The translations under genes were made by a program, and so were the position numbers. From Arcuatula senhousia (lineage: Eukaryota > Mollusca > Bivalvia > Mytilida > Mytilidae): a DNA stretch of 64,000 bases. Below the pieces are notes generated by a model that was given only the letters and a program-made list of their open reading frames with translations, was not told the origin of the DNA and searched no databases. The number at the start of each line of letters is the position of its first letter. Positions within the stretch are counted from its first letter, which is position 1. The stretch spans positions 36,237,275-36,301,274 of the forward strand of contig OZ020308.1 in NCBI GenBank assembly GCA_963971305.1, in the 5' to 3' direction. Below, piece by piece: positions 22,301 to 34,300 of this stretch.

Positions 22301-25300
22301 ATTTCATAGCTGGAAATACTTGAAATAATTTATATTAAAACAATAACTATGTTTATTATTTTTTTAAATTGAAAATTCCAAAAAAGGAATTTAATTTTGC
22401 ATTCCGTGTTATTGGGTGCGGATTTCTGACTAGCTTATACGGCTTCCGGTTTAAGGCATCATACTCAGTCAATTTAGCACCCGCTGTGCGGGAGCTTATA
22501 AATTCCTTTATAACTCAACCAAAAAAAAAAACACAATTGACAGACAATTCCAACCTACACATCCATTATTTTACCAATGGTAAATTATAACACTTAACTA
22601 CCGAACCCAACGATCGCAATGAGGCGAGGTTTTGTGCGCTTGTATCAAGTCATTTTCTTAGACATTTGAGATTTTTCCTCCAAGTTCGATAATTTTGTTA
22701 TTACTTTTATTTAACATTTGACTTACCTTTGTTCAAACTTCTCCTTTTCTGTACACAATTGGCGATATGACTCTTGAAACGATTTGTACCTGTTTAATAA
22801 ATTGAAAGTTAATATTTGCATTTGAAGAAGACAAAATACATATAGTTTCTGTTAATGCATTTATCTAATCATCCCCCAGAAAGTGAGTTCATTTAATATA
22901 TGGTTTTGATATTCTAAAATTTTATCAGGAATTGTAATATAATATTCATTAATAATATACTCCGTGGAAAAATCGTGTATTAGATTAAATTGCTTTCTGT
23001 TCTATTGTGTGTAGGTTAGCGTACTTTTGATATTTGACTTTAAGCTATGGTCCCTTAAAGTTATTCTACAGCCAGATGTAAAGATGTTGTTTGTTCGGAA
23101 ATTCATTATTCAATGGCCTTTCTGGCCAAAATAGTGAAACACTTCCCCCAAAATAGTAACTTAAGGTGGAAAATTGTAAAAATAATTAGGTGAGTAAAAA
23201 AGCTTTATATAATTTAATAAGAGTATTAAATATTCTTACATTCTTTTATATTCTTTGTATTCAGCAGCCTTTTCCTGCAATCTGTCATAGGCTGTCTGAG
23301 ACGCCTTGAAATCTTTGTGCAATTGAGCATACCTATGAATGTTGTAAAACTCTATGATTTAAAAGAGCCTTAGTGAGCATGCTCGTATACCCCACGTGTC
23401 CACATTATGGACAGAGTTTATCTATTTAGAGCTAGGAATAAAAAAGTAAGTGTTATTGTCTCTCGAAGTCAGCTTGTTTAACAGGAATAGATGTTCAACA
23501 GACCTGAAAATGTATCCCACCATTTGTGTGTGTTTGTGTTTAATTCCCTTTATCAACGCATCTGGGTCATGAAGGGCGGTCAGTTTAAATGGTGGAGTAA
23601 ACCAGAGTACCCGGAAAAAACCACCGACCTTGGGCAGGTAAATGACAAATCTAGTCACATACAGTTAGGGAAGTCCTTTTTGTGAATTACGAACGGGATT
23701 ACAACACCGTCTGAGAGGTGATCGGCTAGTGATCAATAGTGTGGTATTTAAACCAGCGCCTTAGATCACTCGGCCGCCCAGGCCCAAACCACCATATGAA
23801 ACCCCTACCTGAAGCTACATACTATATATCAAAATATAAAATAATGAGATGTGGAATAAGTGTACGCGACACAGCTCACATAACAATCGGTAATTAAGAA
23901 AAAACCACAATGGAAAACTGCCAGCAGCCTTTAACAATGCCATCAGGCACTGCTTGCAGTTCTGCAATCGGCCCAAGGTCTAATTAAAATGCATACTAGT
24001 TTTTTTTTCAAATCCAGTCCTGGAATAGTCAAAGATTGACCCCTTTCTTAAACAAGGAATACAAGACATCAAAAAGACAAGGACAAACAAAAGCTAACAA
24101 TTAATCCCCCCAATTAATAGTTCTCCTAGGACAAATTCTGGTTTGCCCTGGATTTAAACAAGTACAAAACAGAATTCCAATTTGTCCTAGGAGAAACTAA
24201 AATATCCAGATTTGCCCAGGACGATTGTGGATCCTCTTGATTTTTCAGTGGGATCCAGAATCACACTAGATATCTGTCCAAGTGGAATTCTGGATCAAAC
24301 TGATATTTGAAATGCGTTTACTATGATTAGTTCTAATAAAAAAAAATAAAACACAAATATATTTTGCATATGACACATGTATTTATTATCTTTTTTTTAT
24401 ATCAATTATTTAAAATGCAAGCTTTTTGGAAAGAATATGGAGTCATGTTAAGATCCAGATACAATATTTCTCCAGATCTTTATACATTCTAAAAACAGTT
24501 AAACTTTTAGTATCTTCATTTAGATATATTATCTCAATACACCACTTCAAATGTCTTAAAAACAAGCATTCTGAGAGTATTGCAAAACAATAATAGTCCC
24601 CTACCGGCCTCATATTTCAGTTACTGGGAACAATTTGTCAAACAAATGAATACCTAAACTTGACCAGTTTATTATCTACAAGGAACAATAAAAAGCTACA
24701 CCGAGCGCAGCATGATACGACCGCAACAAGTTGAACCCTGTACATTGGAGGCCAGGCCCAATATGGCTAGTTTATTGCTTTGGTCACATGCAGCCCATGG
24801 TGGACTTACAAAGCTTTTTTATACATGCAACCTATGGTGGACTTTAAAATGCATATTTGACACATATATATTTACAATAATATTTAATAGAAAAAAAATT
24901 ATTTCTATATTCATTGACATTTTTGACACGATTAAGCCCCTTTTGGTCCTTTTTTAAAAAAAATGTCAGGACCACAAAATGCAATAAAAAGCTTCCTTCA
25001 GTATATATAATCATCATATTTCAACTTCATAACAATTGGCTGGCCCACTACAGCTAAATTTCTTGTGTAAAACCATTTGCCTTGACCAACTTTTAAAAAT
25101 GGCGTTTTTTGCCCCTTCGACCCCTTATATCTCAAAAACAGTAAGAGATATTTCCAATCTGAGTGAAAAATGCAGGCAGGGATTTTCACAAGGATTCCAA
25201 TGAAAAAAAGATTTTGAAAATCGGACCACAAATAAAAAAGTTGATTTTTGGGGTGTGGCCCGTCTTTGGCCCCCTGTAGCAATGTAACGGTTCAATATAC

Positions 25301-28300
25301 ATCAAAACCATTGACACATTTTGTTGACAGAATTTCAATAAAACAAGAATTTTCAAAATCAAATGAATAATAAACATTCTACAACAGTTTTGTCAATACA
25401 CCCGTTTTAGCCCCTTTTGGCCCTTTTTTCCAAAATGGTAAGGGCCACCAACCTCAAATACAATAGGAACCTTCCTCTAGTGGTAACAAACATCATATAA
25501 AAATTTCATAACGATTGGTCAATATTTACTCAAGTAATCGCACGGAAACCAAATGTCCCCAGACGACGACGACAACGACAACGACGACGACGACGACAAC
25601 GACGACGACAGCATCATACCATTATACGTCCGCAAATTTTTGCGGTCGTATAATAAAAAAGTGTAGAAAAGAAAATTGCAATGGATTTTCTCACTTCAAA
25701 GGACCATTACTCCCATAAAAATTTGTGGACAAGCACGAAACTCAATTTTGATCTGTAACTCATCAAGGTTAACTTACAGACCAAAAATCAGTTCATTATC
25801 TGTTATCTGTATCATTATCATAATACCTCCAGCGTGACAGACATGCTTAATAATCTATCATGGCCTAATCTACAACAACGTAGACTGAAAACAAAACTTG
25901 TTATGTTCTACAAAATTGTTCACCACCTCGTTGCAGTACCATCAACAGTTCTTATACCATCAGACCCAAGAACCAGACAAGCACATCCTAATACATTCAG
26001 ACATATCCATGCATCAAAAGACACATACAAATATTCATTTTTTCCAAATACCATAATCTACTGGAATTTATTACCACCAAACATCATACTCAGCCCTTCT
26101 GTCGACCATTTTAGAGAACAGCTCAAACCTGCTGTTCTCTATCAGCTACAACCACAACTCATATAATTCAAAATTTTTGGCTGTAAATAGTTTTAATCAC
26201 TCATCAGGTCTTTTTTATATTATTTTGCACGTTATTGTTAATTTAACAGTCTAATGTCTAATTTCTAGACATGTTATTATTATTTTATCTTATTTGAAAA
26301 TAATTAAGCAAAAAAAAAAAAAAAAAAAGAAACAAAAAAATTGTTAATCTTATTTGATATTTTATCCACGTATGCGCAACAGTTTATAATCATCCAAGTG
26401 GATGGTAAACTGTATACCACAAGAAGAAGAAGCGTTTAGAAAAAAGTGCGGAAAACTAAAATTTTAGTTAATTTTCAAAGTTCAAAGGGCCATAACTTCC
26501 ATAAAAATGTATGGACCGGCACGAAACTCAAACTTGATTTGTAACTCATCATGGTTAAATCACATACCAAAAATCAATTCATTATCTATAATCGTTTAGA
26601 AAAAAGTGCGGAAAACTGATATTTTAGTGAATTTTCAGAGTTCAAAGGGCCATAACTCCCATAAAAATTTGTGGACCGGCACGAAACTCAAACTTGATCT
26701 GTAACTTATCATGGTCAGCTCACATACTAAAAATCAGTTCATTATATATAAGCGTTTAGAAAAAAAGTGCAGAAAACTGAAATTTTAGTGAATTTTCAAA
26801 GTTCAAAGGGCCATAACTCCCTTAAAAATTTGTGGACCGACATAAAACTCAAACTTGATCTGTAACTTATCAAGGTAAACTCACGTACCAGAAATCAGTT
26901 CATTATCTATAAGCGTTTAGAAACAAAGTGCGGAAAACTGAGGCGTGACAGACGGACAGACGGACAGAGCGCAAAGCTATAGTCCCCTTCGGCTTTCGCC
27001 GGTAGGGGACTAAAAACAAAACCAAAAAATATGCATTCACATAATTTTTATTTTATTTTTACATCAAGTAGAGTCTTTTGCTTCTTTTCGTTTTCTTCTT
27101 GACCCTAGGTATTTTTTACAAATATAAATTAAAACAAAGTTCCAGACAATAAATTCTGCTACGCCTGACGCGCGTTTCGTCTATTCAAGACTCATCAGAG
27201 GAGCTCTACCAAAAGTTGAAAATGCCAAACACTATATACTTTGAAGAGCATGAATAATACCAAAAAAATGTCGAACTAGAAACCAAATAATGACTAAGAC
27301 CAACCTATGTCCAACCTATGTCTGGGGTAGGAAGAACCTTAGGGTTTTGACAATTTAGGAATTTGAACGAATAATTTATAGCTTTGATATGTTCGTCAAC
27401 ACACAAGTGTTAATGCCGGAGCGGGCTAACCTCAGGGAATTAAAACTCCACCAGCAGCGCTAACCATCACGGATGTTAATAATATAAATTAAAACAAATT
27501 TCCAGACAATAAATTTTGCTACGCCTGACGCGGTAATCAAATAATAAAAAAGTCTGACCAAAGGAAGACCTCATTTTATTTCTTCCGATTATAATTTTCT
27601 TTCTTCCGCCGTAAACGACAATCTTCAACTTTGAGAAGTACGCGACATGTCGCAATGATACTTGGTATACTTATCGGTCTATGTTTGTCGTTTCAGAAAA
27701 AGACTTGGGTACCGTACCATTTTACGTATAAGTGTTATGCCCCTTTTAGCTTGAAAGTTTGTTCCCTCTTTTCCTCCTAAGCCATAAGAGGTACCAAGTT
27801 CATTCTTTTTGCATTCAAAAGAGTTGAAGTTGTGCTGGGTCATTTTTCAATATTGGTATATTAACCAATACAGGAATTGTTTCCCTTTAAACTTTGACTT
27901 TTTTAGTATAAAAATACCCGGTTCCCAAAATTTCGGTTTTTGTTACCATAAGCAAACGCCTGTAAGGATACACTTTTATTCTGTTCTGAAAAAGATGGCC
28001 CTGTCATTCCTCTAGCTTTTTATTACCTCGGCAAAATATGTCAAAGTATCGTTTCCACGACAAAACGTCGTCTTGTGAATGGCATTTTTATGTAAAAATT
28101 CTTATATTTTTAAAAGCCTTATAGTTTGCATTGTTAAAAGATAAACGAAATTTCAGAAAACATTATAGTTTTTAATATTGAATTGGACTTATTTGGTCTC
28201 AATTTAGGACGACATGGGTAGAAAAATAACATTTTTGAAAATTTACATTTTCTCGAAAGTTAAAAGCAATAGATAGATTCAAAGCTATCATAATCTATTC

Positions 28301-31300
28301 ACAATTAAAATAAGAACGAAAGAAAACTCATTTTGGTTCTGTATTTTCATATTCAAGGAGTGATTCTTTATGTCACTACTTTTCGGGATACCGAGATTTA
28401 CGGCAGCCCATTGATGTCATATATTTTTCCAATAAAAATCGTTCATTGATAAAGATTGACGTGTGCTGAAATACAGCCGAGTAGCAGTGTTTTATGTTAA
28501 TTGAAAAGTTCAGAACAAGTAATAAGATGATCAATTGTTTCATTGTTTTCCATGGTACACATGTAAGTGAAACTTTACACAAATTGTAAGGATACCCATC
28601 TAAAGGCTATAAAACTGGGCATTAAAGATTTGTTATTTATAATTCCAAATTTCTTGATCGATCACAAATAGTTCAAAACGCATGTAAACGTTTGATTCCT
28701 GTATTATGAAATTATATGTTAACGAACGCTATAAGGATCGTTCTATCAAACACCAGAGGTTTTATATACTTACAAGTATTTAACCGGTATATGGCGCCAC
28801 TGTATGGTTTTGTGGCGTTTAACTCGAGAACAGCAAGACTTTAAGAAAGGGAAAGACCTTACAATTCTTCCGGAAGAATTGTCCTTTAGTTATAAAATTA
28901 TTTTTATTTTATTGAGTAACAATATTAAAACAAAAAGTAAGGAGGATCCAGAATCCTCCTGGGAAAATCTGTATATCTCAATTTGTCCTAGAAGAAATTA
29001 GAATTTCGATTCACACTGGACAAATCAGAATTCCAATTTGTCATAGGAGAAATTAGAATTCCAATTTGCCCTAGGAGGATTCTGGATCGCCCTAGATTTC
29101 AATTTGCACTGTAACATATACATGTATAAAAAAAAACAGGTCAAAAGATTTGCAATGAAAAATATTTAAGTCCAAGAGGCAAATTTATTATGATATTTTT
29201 TATCAATATTTCTTTTCTTCTATAACGATCTGTTCAGCATATATCTATAAAACTAAATTTTAGTTGAAATTTATTTATCCTGGATTAGGAAACAAGGTTC
29301 ATTAATATTGTATTATTCCTGTGTTTTAATAATTATTTAAAGAATATATGAGATTATTTTCTACATGTCGCCTAAGATTTACTTGTACTACTTGTAAATA
29401 GACTGTCGCTGTTTTGATGTATGATTTGAAAAAAGACTTATTTTATACATGACGTCGCTGTTTTTGATACGGCGCCTTTCGAAATAAAATACCGTTTGAA
29501 ATGTTTATAATAAAAAAGAAATAACAACACAATTTCCTGGCACAAAAACAAGTATGGACATGCACTAAAAGTATGTCTCGACTGTCAGCACACTGTAATA
29601 CAATCTATCTAGACCTTTAGTACACCACAAATCCAAGTGTATGCATACTAAATTTTATAGAGCTTATGAGTTAACGTATCACAATTAATTCGTTACTCAA
29701 GAGCTTTCGGGACTTCACCTCACGTCTGTCACAAAAATTGCTTACACAAGCTAGTTAAGGTTATGTTGCTCCTCGGTTGTTGAATTCATTCAAGAAATTT
29801 TACTGAAGACATCATGCGCTCATACACAAATATGGGATTTCTATCTCTAAGATCAGTGATGAAGTTAGTTTGTCTTAGAGTTTTGTTCTGTCTTTCTTTT
29901 TCGAATCTGGCACGCTGAATTGACCACTGACAGCGCGACGGGTGTGATAAGCAAGCAGGAACTGCTGACTCTTCCGGAGCACCTGAGTTCAATATCGTTA
30001 CGACTTGAGTTCGCGTTGTTGATTGTTGTTAAGTTGTTTTTGTGCTTCTAAGTTTTGTGTTTTTTCGTGCTATTCTCGTTCGTGTTTACTGGTTTTGTCG
30101 TTGCCCTTTCGGACTTTTGACATTCGAATGCCCCATTGGTGCCTGCCTCTATTAGAAGTCTTAAGCTAGGTATTATACTTTTTAAGTTATTCGTTTGCCA
30201 CATAAGTTTATCAAAGATGTTTACAACACCCCCCCCCCCAAAAAAGACCTAAGTTAACAGTCCGTGAAGCATGGAAGTATGTCCAAGGTCACATGACATT
30301 GTGCCAGTTGCGTAAACCACAACCCCAATTGTCTGTATACTTAATATCAAATGCCTTAGTATCATTCTATTTCAAGTTATTGCATTTTCCTCACAAGTCT
30401 GTCAAAGAATTGTGTTACCCCCCCCCCCCCCCCCCCAAAAAAAAAGAGATAGTCGTTGAAGCGTGAAAATGGGGTCAAGGTAACACGCCTTGGTACCAGT
30501 CGTTTAGACCACACGTGTCTGTATATCAGATATCAGGTATTGTACTTAATTTTCTACGAAAGTCTTACAAAGAAGTGTACGACTAAAAAAACATAAGTTC
30601 ACAGCGTCGTTAACGCGTACAAAATGGGGTCAGGGTCACATGTCATAGTGCCAGTTGCGTAGACCACAACCCTTACTGTCTGTTTTCAAATATCAGTATG
30701 TTCACTTTCATGTAATTCATTTACAGACACTGTTCATCTATGTTGAGTATGCAAGGAGGCCTAACCGTTTATCAAGAAATATGGTTCGTTAAAAGGTGTT
30801 TCACGCTTTTTGTGGTCCGTTAAAGTCGCCGCGACAGTCCGTTAACCAGGTATAATCGAGAAAAAACACTGAAGGTCAGTAATTAATTTGTTATATCATA
30901 ATTAATACGCATTTTAGATTTATAAAAATTACATCTGTCAAAATGAAAATAAATGACTGTTCGATAAGATTTGCATTTGTGTAAAAATAGTTCTATAAAA
31001 CTTCATAAAATGAAAAGGCGTGTGGCTCCTTAGTTTTTTAAAGGTCGCAAATGTAAACATGTTTACCTCATTTTTATCAATTTCTCTTTTTATATAACAA
31101 AACATATGTTTTGGTTGATATCCATAGAAAGTACAATAATGTATCAACTTTCTGTTTAATTTTCAATGCTCTATGTTATATAATAATTTTGTAATAGGGG
31201 AAAAGTTAAAATATGGTCCGTTAAGGGCTGATGACATATTATTTTGTCCGTTAAGTGCCTGTGACAAAATATTTTGTCAGTTAAATAACATAAATAGATA

Positions 31301-34300
31301 GAAAATTAAAATATTTTTGTTTGATATGACATATCATAATTTTACTATAAGGACTGAACGCTAGTATACAGAAGAAAAGACAAAATTCATGTGGATTTAT
31401 CGAAACTAAAATACATACATTTGAATATGCACTGCTAAAAATGAACCATTGTCAAAAGGCTTTACTTGTAACACCATTCTAGATCATTCTACGAAACAAC
31501 GGTATTCAAAACATTCAAAACATGTGTATATAATATATGAAAGAAGCAATAAGCTACTAATTATTAATAAATATAATGAAAACGGTTCAATACAGTCTGT
31601 TTTTGGTTATTTATTTAAGGCAATGAAAAGAAAAAAGAACAAAAACTATGGAAATAAAAAATATAAATGGAGAAAAATATCTAAATATGAAGGGATTTGT
31701 ACCACAGACACATTTTCTGGAACTTTAGACTGTACTGAAACCGACAAAATTTTACTCCACACATACAAACTGAGGTCCAAGAAAGACACTCACTACTTGC
31801 TGAAGTGATTCTCCAATTGTAGATCAATGGCTTTTTCACATACCTCTTAATATTTTTTCGACTCGTGGCAAACAAAACCTTCGACTTTCAGAACATGCTT
31901 TCTTCTTTTCTGTGACAATTTACGATTTTGGGCATCAACAACTACAACTCTCATGCGATATCCGTTCAAGGCAACGAAGCAGTTTTGGTCACTCGGCAAA
32001 ATTCTATTTCACGGCAAATTTATCCGACTCATATCCTGTTACAAAAACACAGGCCAATCCTCTATCGAATATGGTTCGTATGACCCTTTGGATGCTTAAA
32101 TTAACTTTGCAGTACTTAACAACATTAATGTTAATGATACGTCTATTGCTCCGCATATCCCTGATATCAGAGGACCCGGTAAATGTCCAAAAATGATCGA
32201 CATGATAGCTTCCTAATTCGTTTGTTTTGACATTTGACGGGAAAAAAATAGCTCCTGATTTATTTCCATTGCCATAAACTCGTGTAAATATTTTAGGCAT
32301 TTATGATATGTTAGAAATAATACAATAATTATGGGAAACCAATCATTAAAATCTTCTGACAAAGATATCATCGATTTTGCCAATTTTAATAATTGAGATT
32401 CGCTATATTAAGGTTTATTTCTATCAGACCTGCATTTTCAAAATGTGAGACATGCATCATTAACGGACATAAAAAGTGTCACGTGCCTCTTGACGGACCA
32501 TGTTTCTCAAAGTAACACAAATTTTGGCATTTTTGTTTCAATGACGAAAATAACGTATTTTAATGCATTTTTCGTCATTATAAGGACACATTTCTGCAGA
32601 GGGTAGGTCTCCGCCTTTTCGTTTTGCGAAAAAGTGTTAAATCAAATCAAAATGGTTTTTGCGGGAAGTTTTTCGTGAATAAAAACCATTTGGACACATC
32701 TATCACAACTTTCACTTATTTACTATACTATAGCCTCAGAGTTAATTTCGTAAAAATAAATGAATTTTTTTTCATAAAACTACTTAACGGACTGCCTCGT
32801 GCAACATATAACGGACAAAACCGTAATGTTAACCTATGGTAGAAACACGTAACGGACAAAATGCCTCGATAAACGGTTAGGCCTCCTTGGTATGGTAACG
32901 ACTCGAATTCGCGTTGTTGATTTGTGTATTTATGGCCTTTTCTTCGTGTTTTTCTTGTTTGTGTTGACTTGCTGTTTTACTGGCTTAGTGTTTGTCGTTT
33001 CCGACTTTTGACGTGCAAATATCTATTATATAAGGGTTTGTACAATATTTAAATCTATAACCGGATAATTTCATAGCTTAAATGTGTTTTCAATACAAAA
33101 GTGATTTATTAACAAGATTTTTGTGTTCGTCTTATACATGTAGAAGGGATATTTGCATTGATTTCATTAAATTGGTTAGATTTTAATGCTGCTGGTGAGA
33201 GGTTACTCCTAAATATTTGCATATATACAATAACTAAATAATTAAATGTTTTATATCCATTTTCATATTTGTGTTTTATCATTTTCAAAGATTTGAATTA
33301 TATTTAATTTGTATTTCTTTTAAAAATATTAAAATTCGATGTTCTCGTCATTGACACTCTACTATGTTCTGCTTTTGTTCTTTTTTTCAAACTATTTATT
33401 GTTCTAACAATTTGTGTAGTTACATATATTTTTTTTAATTGAATAAGCAAGTAATTATTCTTCGATCTTTGCTATACCGGTATTTTTGCCTTTACGTTAA
33501 GCAAAATAACAGAATATATAATTGTTTAAGGTATTATAAAATTGCTTGTAAGACTTATTAAGTTGAAGTTACTTGTTTTGGAGCTCCTTATGCTCTTTTA
33601 ACTTCTTTTTTATTTCTTCTTTTGGTACATCTGACCTTTAGGATAAAGAGAAATACATATTATAGTTGTATTATGTAGCAAACGTTTCAAATTCTTATCT
33701 GTTTTTAACTAGTAATACATCTGAACGTGGACTTTGAGTCGGATGAGACTTTTAGTACCTATAAAACTGACGAAATGGTTTTAAAAACATATGATTAAAA
33801 CATTAAATTGGTGAATTAAAAGAAAATCATTGATCATATTGACAAGAGAAATTCAATCTGCACATTGTTTTAAAATTTGCTTTTCAACTGATAGTGTAGT
33901 TGATGTAAACACATATCAAGATTTTCAAGATTATTAGCTTTTTTGTAGTCTATCAAGATTTTTGCTTATAGGCTTGTGTTCTAACAAGGAGGATCTAAAA
34001 AATGAAAATACCATTAATTTCCTCTTATTATAATTATTAAATATTTTGTTGTTGTTGTTGTTGTTACAATTACCTTTGACCTTGATTTAACATCTCATGA
34101 AGTTCTTTGATTTCCTTTTCATATTTGTTTCCTAGTCCAATTAAATCCTCCTTTTCCTTTTGTATGATATCACACCTGTGATTAAATGATATTTGATAAG
34201 TGAGGTAAAATATCAGGAAACATTTCATCAACAACAAGAGGCTCCCAGGAGCCTAAATCGCTCACCTGGTCTTGATGTCAACCCATTATTTTGTAGAGCT

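Larger units (their letters stand above)
10695..22726. other. 12-kb intron 11 of the Mieap-like gene
   Basis: The intron is filled by mobile DNA. It includes a degenerate repeat at 11480-11665, the L1/Tx1-like LINE (about 12480-22100) with its nested elements, and a 3' fragment of the YDKRDDFNF retroelement at 22640-22715. Sequence from 10700 to 12480 outside those repeats shows no exon that I can support. Confidence 0.7.
24594..27012. mobile_element. 2.4-kb element with TAGTCCCCTACCGGC inverted ends
   Basis: TAGTCCCCTACCGGC (24594-24608) is inverted at 26998-27012. TA sits at both outer edges, compatible with a TA target site. The right end adds a hairpin, AGTCCCC...GGGGACT (26981-27011). 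Inside are a further element with ATGATACGACCGCAA ends (24711-25652), a (GAC)n run, a LINE fragment and ~155-bp tandem units. No transposase is visible. Confidence 0.7.
23333..33572. other. 10.2-kb intron 9 of the Mieap-like gene
   Basis: The intron holds a reversed tRNA-SINE (23555-23800), the CTAGGACAAATT repeats, the TA-flanked element (24594-27012), a 412-bp element with direct repeats (27121-27532), a C-run tandem array (30170-30700) and a TIR element (30752-32889). I found no exon that fits the phase. Confidence 0.7.

Noticed and set aside
25515..25718. Open frame with a poly-Thr run
   Set aside because: It is produced by the (GAC)n microsatellite.
30418..30446. Telomere-like or structured regulatory C-run
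   Set aside because: The run is part of a tandem unit and varies among units; there is no telomere repeat.
31449..31808. Transposase inside the 30752-32889 element
   Set aside because: The 119-codon frame is lysine-rich, but no catalytic or DNA-binding motif could be recognised.
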